From contig NZ_NETK01000001.1 of assembly GCF_002343915.1 (NCBI RefSeq), positions 6,834,001 through 6,898,000 of the forward strand: a stretch of DNA of 64,000 nucleotides. The letters run 5' to 3'. The position numbers and the translations under genes were made by a program. The notes beneath the pieces were generated by a model, which had not been told where the DNA came from, searched no databases, and saw nothing but the letters and a program-made list of their open reading frames with translations. Numbering within the stretch: the first letter of the stretch is position 1; each line of letters starts with the position of its first letter. The DNA is from Nannocystis exedens (GTDB lineage Bacteria > Myxococcota_A > Polyangia > Nannocystales > Nannocystaceae). Shown here one piece after another: positions 8,053 through 16,042 of this stretch.

Positions 8053-8991
8053 TCATGTACGAGCGAACAGGTAGAGCGTGCTCGCGGCCGTGCGGGCGGC
8101 GACGGCCAGGCGGGCGCCGCCGGCGGTGAGGGCCAGGGCGAGGCCGCTGGCCGGGGCCTCCGGGCGGAACGTGAACGGCTCGCCGTCCCCGGCCAGCGCG
8201 GCCGCGCGGACGCGCAGGCGGTCGTCGGCGTCGCGGGCGACGGCGGCGACGTGGCTGCCGTCGGGCGCGACGACGAGCTCCTCGGGCAGCCGCTCGCCCC
8301 ACAGCGCGCGCAGGCCGAGCGGGCGCGGCGCCCAGGTGCCCCACTCGAGCCGCACGAGGTCGCCGAGCTCGTCGCTCACGGCGACGAGGCCGGACGGGGC
8401 GACGCGCACGGGGCTGTACACGAACACGGCCGGGAGCGGCTGCTGCGGCGTCGGCTGCAGGTTCGATCGGGTCGGGTCGAGGTCGATCGTCTGCAGCAGG
8501 AGCGGACGCGAGACGCGAGTGGTGAACCACAGCTGGGCGCTGTCGGGGCGGAAGCCGAGGTCGACGAGCGCGCTGGCCCGCACGGTGGCGCGTCGGGTCG
8601 GGGTCGGGTCGCCGACGTACCACACCTCGAGCGCGTCGAGGTGCTTGTGGAGCGCGAGCCAGCGGCCGTCGGGGGCCGCGGCGATCCGCGTGAGGCCCTT
8701 CTTCTCGCCCTCGATCGTCAGCGTCGCCTTGCCGGGGCCGGCCTCGCCGAGCTCGTGGCGGTGGACGGCCTTGCCGGCGACGAACAGCGCGCCGTCGCCG
8801 GCGAAGTCGAGGTCGTTGCGGATGAAGCGCGGCGCGGGCACCGGCGCGAGGTCGGCCGCCCGCAGCAGCCGCACGCTGTTGTTCTTGTCGCTCGTGAGCA
8901 GCGCCAGCCGCTCGCCGTCGGGGGAAAATCGCAGCTGGCCGATCGCCGTGTCGGTCGCCAGCTCGCGCTCGAGTCGATAGGACAGCGTCAT
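8053..8991 (-). CDS. WD40-like beta-propeller protein
   Basis: 312 aa, ATG 8991. Repeated blade-like segments of the type LRFSPDGERLALLTSD, IAAAPDGRWLALHKH, LGFRPDSAQLWFTTR and VVAPDGSHVAAVARD recur about every 45-60 residues, as in WD40/TolB-like propellers. There is no signal peptide or membrane segment, so it is probably cytoplasmic. A TAGGTT hexamer lies 13 nt before the start. It stands alone between repeat elements, and neither neighbour indicates a partner. The role is unknown; propellers generally serve as interaction scaffolds. Confidence 0.75.
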   Translation of the reverse strand: MTLSYRLERELATDTAIGQLRFSPDGERLALLTSDKNNSVRLLRAADLAPVPAPRFIRNDLDFAGDGALFVAGKAVHRHELGEAGPGKATLTIEGEKKGLTRIAAAPDGRWLALHKHLDALEVWYVGDPTPTRRATVRASALVDLGFRPDSAQLWFTTRVSRPLLLQTIDLDPTRSNLQPTPQQPLPAVFVYSPVRVAPSGLVAVSDELGDLVRLEWGTWAPRPLGLRALWGERLPEELVVAPDGSHVAAVARDADDRLRVRAAALAGDGEPFTFRPEAPASGLALALTAGGARLAVAARTAASTLYLFART

Positions 8992-9037
8992 CGTCGCGGC
9001 CGCGAACCTACCACGACCCGCGGGTCGCGGAAGGCCG

Positions 9038-10708
9038 TCAGAGCGCCTGCGTGCGCACCCACGCGCGCGCGCCGGGGCGGGCGGCCGCGCGGGCGGTCAC
9101 GAGGTCGCGCTCCACTTCGGACATGTCCGTCGGGACAGGCAGCCCGGCGAGCGCCGCGACCTCGAGCAGGCGGGCGCGGGCGCGCAGGCCGAGGTCGGCG
9201 AGGGCGCCGACGAGGATGTCCCGGGGGACAGCCTGTCCCGAAGGCAAGGCGGGCGCGCCGACGGCGGCGCGGCGCGGCGGGTCGGCCAGCTCGACCGCCG
9301 CGAACGCGCACTCGAGCCAGGCGAGCGCCTCGGCGAGGGCGAAGCGGACGCCCTGGTCGTTCCACGCCTTGTGCCCGCGCAGGCCGCGGCCGAGCGCCAC
9401 GAGGGCGTCGGCGAGGGCGACGAAGGCGGTGAAGCCGACGCCGCCGTCGACCGCCTCGAGCGCGCGCGCGTGGGCCGGGAGGTCGAGGTGGCGCACGGGC
9501 GCCCGGGCGTCGCCGAGGGCCGCCAGCGGGCGCGCGGGCGCGGCGAACATCGCGGTCACGCGCGGCAGCGTCGGCTCGACCTCGTCGCGGGCCTTGACGA
9601 TCTGCGGCAGACGCAGGCTCAGGTCGGTCAGCATCAGGTGGCTGGTGCCGTCGAACACGCCGTAGAGGGTGACGTCGCGGACGAATTTCTCATAGGGCCG
9701 ATCGGCCAGCAGCGCCCGGCTCGAGACGACCCGCCGGCCCTGCTCGACCGCCTCCTCGGCCAGCGCGCAGCAGGCCAGCTTGGCCGCGGCGGTGTAGATG
9801 GCCGCGCCGATCCCGAGCGCGTTCGCGGCCACGGCCGCCTTGACCGCCATCGCCGCGGCGACGAGGTCGAGCTCGGCGTGGGCGACCAGGTGATCGGCGA
9901 TCGCGTCGAGGGCGACGATCGGCGCGCCGTAGACGTCGCGGGTGTGGGCGTAGGCGCGCGCCAGCGCCAGCGCCCCCGAGGCGCAGCCGGACGCGAGCCC
10001 GCTGATCCCGCCGCGCGACAGGGTGAGGGTGCGCTGGACCAGGCTGAAGCCGTCGCCGAGCTTGCCGACGAGGCTGTCCTCGGGGACATGTGTGCCGTGG
10101 AACCGGACCCCGGCGATGTCGGCCGCGCGCGCCGGCAAGGTCGACCAGCGCGGCAGGGCCTCGACGCTGTCGTCGCGGTCGACGCAGAACACCGAGAAGT
10201 CGCCGAACGCGACCGCGCCGCCGCGAGCGGTCCGCATCAGCGCGACCAGCACGTCGTGGCGGGTGGCGCCGTTGATCAGGTGCTTCTCGCCGGTCAGGCG
10301 ATAGCCGCCTGCGGGATCGGGCGCCGCGGCGGCCTCGTTGCGCAGGAGGTTCGAGCCGTGATCGAGCTCGGTCAGCAGCATCGCCGCGAACGCGCCGTCG
10401 GCGATTTTTTTGAAAATTCGCCGGCGCAGCTCGGGGCCGGCGCCGAGGTGGACGGGCAGCAGCGCCAGCGCGTTGACGCCGAGGGTGATCGCCAGCGAGC
10501 CGTCGACGGCCGCCGCGATCGCGTTGAGGCCGCAGAGGTGGAACACCTCGGCCTCGTCGGTGTACAGCCGGGCGACGCCGATCCGCCGCAGCACGGCGAC
10601 GACCTCGGCGGGGTAGGTGCCGGCCCGCTGACCCTCGTGCAGCGCCGCCTGGATGTCGGGCGCGGCCAGCAGCTCGGCGACGCCGGCGACGACGGGGTGG
10701 CGCGACAC
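9038..10708 (-). CDS. Acyl-CoA dehydrogenase family protein
   Basis: About 556 aa, start uncertain (GTG 10708 chosen; GTG 10750 is in frame). The N-terminal helical part, the middle beta-domain (LLTELDHGSNLLRNEA, YRLTGEKHLINGA) and the C-terminal FAD/substrate helices (LTLSRGGISGLASGCASGA, HTRDVYGAPIVAL) follow the ACAD order. Near residue 350 the usual catalytic Glu-Gly-Thr is FDGTSHLML, with Asp in the Glu position, so the substrate or mechanism may deviate. A C-terminal extension of about 150 residues is present, as in long FadE-like members. Repeat elements are translated inside it at 9122, 9215-9249 and 10073. Confidence 0.88.
   Translation of the reverse strand: MSRHPVVAGVAELLAAPDIQAALHEGQRAGTYPAEVVAVLRRIGVARLYTDEAEVFHLCGLNAIAAAVDGSLAITLGVNALALLPVHLGAGPELRRRIFKKIADGAFAAMLLTELDHGSNLLRNEAAAAPDPAGGYRLTGEKHLINGATRHDVLVALMRTARGGAVAFGDFSVFCVDRDDSVEALPRWSTLPARAADIAGVRFHGTHVPEDSLVGKLGDGFSLVQRTLTLSRGGISGLASGCASGALALARAYAHTRDVYGAPIVALDAIADHLVAHAELDLVAAAMAVKAAVAANALGIGAAIYTAAAKLACCALAEEAVEQGRRVVSSRALLADRPYEKFVRDVTLYGVFDGTSHLMLTDLSLRLPQIVKARDEVEPTLPRVTAMFAAPARPLAALGDARAPVRHLDLPAHARALEAVDGGVGFTAFVALADALVALGRGLRGHKAWNDQGVRFALAEALAWLECAFAAVELADPPRRAAVGAPALPSGQAVPRDILVGALADLGLRARARLLEVAALAGLPVPTDMSEVERDLVTARAAARPGARAWVRTQAL
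9122..9249. repeat. CATG-14 elements inside the acyl-CoA dehydrogenase frame
   Basis: CATGTCC-GTCG-GGACAGG at 9122-9139, GATGTCC-CGGG-GGACAGC at 9215-9232 and CCTGTCC-CGAA-GGCAAGG at 9232-9249. They encode poorly constrained parts of the C-terminal extension. A further unit, GCTGTCC-TCGG-GGACATG, lies at 10073-10090. Confidence 0.8.
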
Positions 10709-10798
10709 ATCGACAGGGCAGAGGCGGGTCCAGAGCGGCAGGCCAGGCACGCGCCGAGCTTCGCACGTCCGCGCCCGCGCGGGGCCCCGCCGGCGCGT

Positions 10799-11118
10799 GA
10801 GACCACGCGGGCCCGGCACGAGCGAGGCGCAGGCGCCGGCGCGAAGACGAGGCACGCCGCGCCCTGGAAGGTCGCGAGACCACGCGGGACAAGCACGAAG
10901 GAGGAGCAGGCCGGCGTGAGGACAGGAGCTCCGCCGCGCTCCTTGAAACATGCCCCGAGACCGCGCGGGGCAGGCACGAAGGAGGAGCAGGCCGGCGCGA
11001 GGACAGGAGCTCCGCCGCGCTCCTTGAAACATGCCCCGAGACCACGCGGGGCAGGCACGAAGGAGGAGCAGGCCGGGCGAGGACAGGAGCTCGGACCGCC
11101 GTGGAATGTCTGCACCCG
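10799..11118. repeat. Tandem repeat, four copies, period 77-81 bp
   Basis: Copies begin with GAGACCACGCGGG-like sequence at 10799, 10876, 10957 and 11038. The last three are nearly identical (CACGAAGGAGGAGCAGGCCG, GGACAGGAGCT, CTCCTTGAAACATGCCCC). The 81-bp unit is 27 codons, so frames stay open on both strands, but no start or known protein fits. The whole gap 10709-11497 has no convincing gene. A CATG-14 unit (CATGTCT-CTAA-AAACATG) lies at 11197-11214. Confidence 0.85.
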
Positions 11119-11496
11119 TGCCGCGCGTTGTCTGCAGGTGCGCGCGCTCGCTCGTCGCAGGTCTCCCGGCGCCGGAAAACAGGCTGGCGCTTCAAACATG
11201 TCTCTAAAAACATGTCACTGGGCCGTGCGTCCGGTCCGCCGTCGCTCGCGCCGAATGGCCGGCCCTGGCGTGATCGATCCGTCCGAGCTTTTAAAAGCTG
11301 CTCGCGGGGGTGCGCCGATCTGCCGCCGCCGGTCGTGTCTGGCCGTCGGCGGCCGCCCAGGCGCGTGCACGCTCGGCCGGCGCTCGCTCGGGGCCGTCGA
11401 TTCGCCCGATTTCTCGGCAGAAGAGCCTTTTGAGAGCGATCGCCGGGGCGCGGGCGATTCGCGCCGGAGCGCCGGGCTCGCGGCTGTCACCGCGGA

Positions 11497-11580
11497 CATG
11501 TCCCCTCGAACATATCGCTCCGCGGCGCTCGTCCTCGCGGCGGTCGTCGCGTTCGCTGCGGCCATGGCTTTCGGGACAGG
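11497..11580. repeat. CATG-14 units over the start codon and lipobox of a lipoprotein
   Basis: CATGTCC-CCTC-GAACATA at 11497-11514 contains the ATG of the next gene. CATGGCT-TTCG-GGACAGG at 11563-11580 encodes its lipobox region (MAFGTG before the Cys). Confidence 0.7.
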
Positions 11581-12289
11581 TTGCCGCGGCGACCCCAGCG
11601 TCGCCGCCGGCACCGGCGAGGTGGCGGCGGTCGAGGCGCCGGCGCGCGACTTCGAGGCCACGCTGGCGGCGATCGCCGGCGAGCGGGCCCGGCTCGGCCG
11701 GCGCTACGCGGCCGCCGGCGACGAGGCGACGCGCGCGGCGATCCGCGCCGAGGCGCGCGCGTACTTCCGCGAGGCGGTGGTGCGCGAGGTGTTTCCGGCG
11801 TGGCTCGGGACGCCGTGGGGCCTCGGCAAGAACAGCACCGCCGACCGGCCGCACGCCCCGGGCATGACCGTCGCGTGCGGCTACTTCGTCGCCGCGGTGC
11901 TCGAGAACGCCGGGCTCGCGCTGTCGAGCCGCTACAAGTACGCGCAGGCGCCGGCGCTGGCGGTGCAGAAGGCGCTGGCGCCGAGGCCCGCCGACCTCCA
12001 CCGCTACTTCAGCGTCCCCGCCGAATCGCTGGCCGCCCGGATCGCCGGCCTCGGCGACGGCCTCTACATCATCGGCCTCGCCAATCACATCGGCTTCGTC
12101 GTGGTCGACGGCGGCGAGGTCCGCCTGGTCCACGCGTCCTATACCGGCGCGCAGGTGGTGACCGACGAGCCGCTGGTGTCGGCGCAGGCGATCGCCGACT
12201 CGCGACCCAAGGGCTACTTCGTCACCCCGGTGATGCACGACGACCGCCTCGCCGATCTGTGGCTGCGCGGCGTCGCGGTCCCGCTGTGA
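11498..12289 (+). CDS. Lipoprotein with NlpC/P60-like cysteine peptidase fold
   Basis: About 263 aa, ATG 11498. The signal peptide ends at the lipobox FGTGC near residue 28. After a helical region, MTVACGYFVAAVLENAGL near residue 127, LANHIGFVVVDGG near 195 and VRLVHASY near 210 parallel the Cys, His and third polar residue of papain-like NlpC/P60 or YiiX-type enzymes. Such enzymes act on peptidoglycan or lipid-linked amide bonds in the envelope. The assignment rests on the order and spacing of Cys and His, so it is moderate. The start codon and lipobox both lie inside palindromic repeat units. Confidence 0.65.
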   Translation: MSPRTYRSAALVLAAVVAFAAAMAFGTGCRGDPSVAAGTGEVAAVEAPARDFEATLAAIAGERARLGRRYAAAGDEATRAAIRAEARAYFREAVVREVFPAWLGTPWGLGKNSTADRPHAPGMTVACGYFVAAVLENAGLALSSRYKYAQAPALAVQKALAPRPADLHRYFSVPAESLAARIAGLGDGLYIIGLANHIGFVVVDGGEVRLVHASYTGAQVVTDEPLVSAQAIADSRPKGYFVTPVMHDDRLADLWLRGVAVPL

Positions 12290-12399
12290 GCCGCAGGCCT
12301 CGGACCTCGATCGGACCGCCGGCGGATGAAGGGCCGTCACGCGTCGCGCCGTGAACCGGCCCGGGACGCCGACAATGTGACGTCGCGAGGCCGCGGTGC

Positions 12400-12405
12400 T
12401 AGGTT
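12400..12405 (+). promoter_or_regulatory. -10 box, probable leaderless start
   Basis: TAGGTT, then 7 nt, then ATG 12413 of the methyltransferase lipoprotein. There is no ribosome-binding site. Confidence 0.45.
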
Positions 12406-12412
12406 GCGCGCG

Positions 12413-13213
12413 ATGCTCCGCCGCTGCGCCGCGCTCCTCGTCCTCGCGCTGACCGCCTGTCGCCCGGCGGCCGAGCCGGCCGTGGTCCGCGCGCCAGACG
12501 CGGGCCCCGGGCTCGACGAGGCGGCGATCCGGGCGATCGTCGAGGATCCGGCCAGGCCGGCGGCGGAGCGGGAGCTCGACCCGGGGCGCAAGCCGGAGGA
12601 GCTGCTGCAATTCTTGGCCCTGCGCCCGGGCATGCGGCTCGCCGACCTCGGGGCCGGCCACGGCTACACGACCTTCTTGCTGGCCCGCGCGGTCGGGGCC
12701 GACGGGGTGGTGTACGCGCAGAACAACAAGTTCGTGACCGAGCGGTTCTTGGAGCCGGCCTGGAGCGAGCGGCTGGCGACGCCGGAGCTGCGCAACGTGG
12801 TCCGCGTCGATCGCGAGTTCGACGACCCGCTGCCGCCCGAGGCCCGCGACCTCGACGGCGTGATCAACGTGCTCTTCTATCACGACACCTACTGGATGGG
12901 CACCGACCGCGCGCGCATGAACCGGGCCATCTTCGCCGCGCTGCGCCCCGGCGGCTTCTACGTGATCGTCGATCACAGCGCGCGCGCAGGGGCCGGCGCC
13001 AGCGTGGCCGAGTCGCTCCACCGCGTCGAGGAGTCGACGGTCGTCGAAGAGGTGCTACAGGCCGGCTTCGAGCGCGCGGGGTCGGCGGAATTTCTCCGCA
13101 GCCCGGACGACCCGCGCGATTGGAACGCGGCGCCGCCGGCCGCGGCGGCGGCGGGGAAGCGCGGCACGGCCGACCGCTTCGTGGTGCGCTTCGTAAAGCC
13201 CGCGGCCCTCTGA
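12413..13213 (+). CDS. Lipoprotein with SAM-dependent methyltransferase domain
   Basis: 266 aa, ATG 12413. Lipobox LALTAC near residue 16. The methyltransferase part has motif I LADLGAGHGYTTFLLAR near residue 80, an acidic loop, the motif IV-like LDGVINVLFYHDTYWM and the motif VI-like LRPGGFYVIVDHS. These predicted periplasmic 'class I methyltransferase' lipoproteins are frequent in Proteobacteria; whether they bind SAM outside the cytoplasm is unresolved. The DHSAR segment follows the sixth strand. The gene is monocistronic. Confidence 0.85.
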   Translation: MLRRCAALLVLALTACRPAAEPAVVRAPDAGPGLDEAAIRAIVEDPARPAAERELDPGRKPEELLQFLALRPGMRLADLGAGHGYTTFLLARAVGADGVVYAQNNKFVTERFLEPAWSERLATPELRNVVRVDREFDDPLPPEARDLDGVINVLFYHDTYWMGTDRARMNRAIFAALRPGGFYVIVDHSARAGAGASVAESLHRVEESTVVEEVLQAGFERAGSAEFLRSPDDPRDWNAAPPAAAAAGKRGTADRFVVRFVKPAAL

Positions 13214-13630
13214 GCCCGGCACCACGCGCGGCCCGTGGACCCGCATCCAGGTCTGGCCCCAGGCCCGCTCGACCTCGCGGTCGTGCAGTCGGTCGCGCCG
13301 CCGCTCGAGCGCCTCGCCCAGCGGCGCCACCAGCAGCAGCGGCAACAGGAGCATGGCCACGAGCGCCTCCATCGCGTTCAGTGTGACGCGGCCGTGGTCG
13401 CCCGGCCACTCGCCGGCGTGACGCGGTCGGCTCCGCGCGGCCACGCGCCGGGCGCTCGTGCGCTCAAATGTCCTTTCAGCCATGTAAATCGGAACATGTC
13501 CTGAAAGGCACATGACGCGCCGCGCCAGCCGTCGCCGCCACGGTCGCGCCCGCTGGCCGCGCCCGGGCCGCCGCGCGGGTCCCTTGACAGCTCGATGTCG
13601 TCGGTCACGGTTGTGTTCGGAGGACGCGCC
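13214..13630. other. Gene-poor gap with a three-unit CATG-14 array
   Basis: No convincing gene. Overlapping units at 13467-13484, 13481-13498 and 13495-13512 run on a 14-bp phase (AATGTCC-TTTC-AGCCATG, CATGTAA-ATCG-GAACATG, CATGTCC-TGAA-AGGCACA). TTGACA at 13584-13589 is a possible -35 for the next gene; its -10 is weak. Confidence 0.6.
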
Positions 13631-14095
13631 ATGGCACTACCCAAGCCGCTCATGGACTCGCTACTGTCGCAATACCGCGGCGAGTTGTCCGCGATCGAAG
13701 CCTACGACCGCGCGCTGCAGAAGTTCGCCGGCCAGACGGAGGAGCCCGAGCTGCAGCGGCTGCGAGAGGACCACGTCGGCGCCGTGCGCCGGCTCGGAGC
13801 GATCATCCGCCAGCACGGCGGCGTCGAGCCGGAGAGCTCGGGCGCGTGGGGCTCGCTGACGACCGGCCTCGAGCGTCTGGCCTCGATCGTCAACGACGAG
13901 GTCCCGCTGCGCGTGCTGCACCGCGGCGAGACGGTCGGCTACGAGGGCTACGCCAAGCTGCTGTCCGACCCGTCGCTGGAGAGCGACGTCGTGCAGGAGC
14001 TCCAGAACTTGCTCGACCGCTCGCAGGACCACCTGAACCGGCTCGAGACCATGCTCGAGCAGCTGCCCGCCGCGCCCAATCGCCCGATGATCTGA
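13631..14095 (+). CDS. DUF2383 ferritin-like protein
   Basis: 154 aa, ATG 13631 with a clear GGAGGA 6 nt upstream. It is all helical: YRGELSAIEAYDRALQKF near residue 15, LQRLREDHVGAVRRLGAII near 45, then a C-terminal helix pair (LQNLLDRSQDHLNRLETML). Glu and His residues fall at ferritin-like spacing (EAY, DHV, DHL). DUF2383 proteins adopt a four-helix ferritin-like bundle and some occur in spores or stress contexts. Soluble, no signal. The metal-binding role is inferred from the family. Confidence 0.85.
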   Translation: MALPKPLMDSLLSQYRGELSAIEAYDRALQKFAGQTEEPELQRLREDHVGAVRRLGAIIRQHGGVEPESSGAWGSLTTGLERLASIVNDEVPLRVLHRGETVGYEGYAKLLSDPSLESDVVQELQNLLDRSQDHLNRLETMLEQLPAAPNRPMI

Positions 14096-14124
14096 GGCGC
14101 CTGGACGCGAGCGGTCGCCCCGTC

Positions 14125-14130
14125 TATCGT
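14125..14130 (+). promoter_or_regulatory. -10 box, probable leaderless start
   Basis: TATCGT, 6 nt, then ATG 14137. There is no Shine-Dalgarno. Confidence 0.45.
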
Positions 14131-14136
14131 GCGTGC

Positions 14137-14928
14137 ATGCACTTACGATGGTTGGATGGGTTGTTGTGTCCCTCGCTGCTCGCGCTCTGTCTGCTCCCCG
14201 CCTGCGTGCCCCAAAAGGCCGACACCGGCGGCGGCAGCGAGCCCTCGACCGACGCGTCGGGCCCGGCCGCCAGCGCGACCGAGGCGCCGGAGAGCGAGAG
14301 CGAGAGCGAGAGCGAGGGCGCGAGTGCGACCACCAGCCCGAGCGAGACCACGAGCAGCAGCGGTGAGCCGCTCACCACCGCCGCCGACTCGCAGAGCTCG
14401 ACGAGCGGCGGGGCCCAGCACCTCGACTGCGAGGTGCCGTTCCCCGAGCCGGCGCCGCCGCTGCCGCCGATCAACATCGGCCCCGACGCGCGGCCCCGCT
14501 TCGACGACTGGACCGACCTCGACTGCGAGAGCCTGACGGCGGTCGCCTGCGGCAGGCCCCAGGACCCGCCGTGCAGCGGGATCTGCCTGCGCGGCACCGC
14601 AGGAGGCCCGGGCGTGTGCACCTTCCCCGACATCGACATCTGGTGCGGCGGCGAGGGCGAGGCGATCGGCTACGGCGAGGGCACCTGCTGGGCCTGCTCG
14701 CCCTCCGAGGCCCGCGCGTTGGCTTGCTGCGAGTTCCCCGACGGCTTCGACTGCCGCGACTGGCCCTACCCGAGCGACGGCCCGCCCGGGAGCATCTGCG
14801 CCCGCCACGAGGACTGCGAGCCGGGGCTGGTGTGCGGCGCGCACCGGGGCGAGGGCTACGGGATCTGCCAGTGCCCCGGCCTCGTCGCGGAGGACGTCGC
14901 GCCGCCGCAGAGCTGCTTCCAGCAGTGA
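14137..14928 (+). CDS. Cysteine-rich lipoprotein with acidic Ser/Glu linker
   Basis: 263 aa. Signal peptide with lipobox LLPAC near residue 23. Residues 24-95 form a low-complexity linker with an SESESESESE run and Thr/Ser blocks. The C-terminal 165 residues contain about 18 Cys, many in C-x(3-8)-C patterns (CARHEDCEPGLVCGAHRGEG, ending with QCPG), resembling disulfide-rich Dickkopf or EGF-like modules of myxobacterial surface lipoproteins. No enzyme motif. It is probably surface-exposed; the binding partner is unknown. Confidence 0.8.
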   Translation: MHLRWLDGLLCPSLLALCLLPACVPQKADTGGGSEPSTDASGPAASATEAPESESESESEGASATTSPSETTSSSGEPLTTAADSQSSTSGGAQHLDCEVPFPEPAPPLPPINIGPDARPRFDDWTDLDCESLTAVACGRPQDPPCSGICLRGTAGGPGVCTFPDIDIWCGGEGEAIGYGEGTCWACSPSEARALACCEFPDGFDCRDWPYPSDGPPGSICARHEDCEPGLVCGAHRGEGYGICQCPGLVAEDVAPPQSCFQQ

Positions 14929-14956
14929 GCGGCGGAGCCCGTCGGGCGGCCCGCGA

Positions 14957-15024
14957 CATGTCCCGCGGGACCGCTTCACTGCGCTCGGGCGGCGCCCCTT
15001 TTTAAACCTGTCCCTGGGGACAAG
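14957..15024. repeat. CATG-14 elements, two units
   Basis: CATGTCC-CGCG-GGACCGC at 14957 and CCTGTCC-CTGG-GGACAAG at 15007, between the convergent Cys-rich lipoprotein and TerB-like genes. The second is preceded by TTTTTAAA. Confidence 0.8.
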
Positions 15025-15029
15025 TTGCG

Positions 15030-15767
15030 TCAGCCGAGGATCACGCGAGCGACCTCCTGGTCGAGGCCCATGCGCGCGGTGAGGGCGAGGAACAACTGGC
15101 GGCCGACGGCCGCGTGGTTGCTGCTGCGGACGAGGCGAGCGATCTCCTCGAGCGCCCGGCCGCGGCGTTCGGGCTCGGCGAGCTGCAAGGCGCCGCCGAG
15201 CTCGTCGAGGGTCGGCGCCTGGTCGAGCAGGCGCAGGGCCCGGTTGCGGCGCGGCTCGCGGAGCGGCAGGCGGGCCAGGAGGGCCGCGAACTCGGCCCGA
15301 CCGTCGGCGTCGATCGGCTGCATCGGCTCGCGCGCCGCGTCGGCGCGGCGGTGCAGCATCATCGCCGCGAACGCAGCCACGTACTGCGCCAGCTCGTTCG
15401 CCTCCGCCGTCCACGCCTTGCGCCACCCCGTCAGTTGTTCGCGGTCGACGCCGAGCAGCTCGCCGACACGGCCCAGCACCTCCGCCTCCTCCGCGCTGCC
15501 CTCGCCGTCGACCAGCGCGATCGACCAGGCGCGGCGTAGGACCTCCGGCGCCCGTTCGGCCGGCGGGCGCGGCAGTCCGCGGGCGAACTCCCACAGCGCC
15601 GCCGCGTCGGCGAACCGATCGATCCACGCGTCCTGCTCCTCGGCGGGCACCTGCTCGCTCGCCAGCCCCAGGATCCGCGTCGCCTCGCCGCCCTTGAGCA
15701 CGCCGTCGGCCAGCGCGACGAGGCCGGCCGAGGTCAGAGTCCACGCTTGTTCGTCGGTGAGCGCCAC
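15030..15767 (-). CDS. TerB-like domain protein
   Basis: 245 aa, GTG 15767. The N-terminal LVALADGVLKGGEATRIL and the central LRRAWSIALVDGEGSAEEAEVLGRV are TerB/DjlA-like helical repeats in which an acidic 'ADG' or 'VDGEGS' loop opens the helix pair. The remainder is helical and Arg-rich. TerB-like domains bind divalent metal and are found in tellurite resistance and co-chaperone proteins. No signal peptide. The neighbours give no pathway. Confidence 0.7.
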   Translation of the reverse strand: MALTDEQAWTLTSAGLVALADGVLKGGEATRILGLASEQVPAEEQDAWIDRFADAAALWEFARGLPRPPAERAPEVLRRAWSIALVDGEGSAEEAEVLGRVGELLGVDREQLTGWRKAWTAEANELAQYVAAFAAMMLHRRADAAREPMQPIDADGRAEFAALLARLPLREPRRNRALRLLDQAPTLDELGGALQLAEPERRGRALEEIARLVRSSNHAAVGRQLFLALTARMGLDQEVARVILG

Positions 15768-15773
15768 GCGCCC

Positions 15774-15779
15774 ACGTTA
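15774..15779 (-). promoter_or_regulatory. -10 box, leaderless start of the TerB-like gene
   Basis: TAACGT on the minus strand, followed by exactly 6 nt and then GTG 15767. Confidence 0.45.
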
Positions 15780-15950
15780 GCCAGCTTCGGCCGGGGCGTC
15801 ACGCGTCGCAGGCGACGCGCGGGCCCGCGGCGCCTCGCGGTCGGCCCCGGCGCGCGCGACCCAACATCTTATCCGTCTTCGCCCCCGGACGAAAAGTGGT
15901 TTCGAGCACGAGGCGGGCGAGGGGGCGCGCGGCCGGGGTGCGGTGGGACC

Positions 15951-16005
15951 TGTGGGGACTAGAGGGGACTGGAGCAGACGGGAGGGGACTTGTGGGGACC
16001 CGGCG
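15951..16005. repeat. Short direct repeats GGGGACT/GGGGACC
   Basis: Four GGGGAC heptamers occur within 55 bp, two inside ACYTGTGGGGAC blocks 37 bp apart. They lie just upstream of the gene at 16043. They may be degenerate CATG-14 half-sites or operator iterons. Confidence 0.5.
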
Positions 16006-16042
16006 GGCTCGGGTATGGTGGGTGGAGAGCGAGGCTATCGTC

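Noticed and set aside
9371..12289. A 972-codon plus-strand frame over the acyl-CoA dehydrogenase
   Set aside because: Only its last 263 codons (from 11498) form a protein-like lipoprotein. The rest is antisense shadow plus the 81-bp repeats.
13055..13378. Minus-strand small membrane protein (MEALVAMLLLPLLLVAPLG)
   Set aside because: It overlaps the methyltransferase 3' end antisense by over 150 bp and the tail is Arg-rich. The hydrophobic stretch alone is not enough.
15007..15024. CATG-14 stem-loops as rho-independent terminators
   Set aside because: Almost none is followed by a T-run in either direction. The adjacent TTTTTAAA at 15000 and 27190 is not on the expected side consistently.
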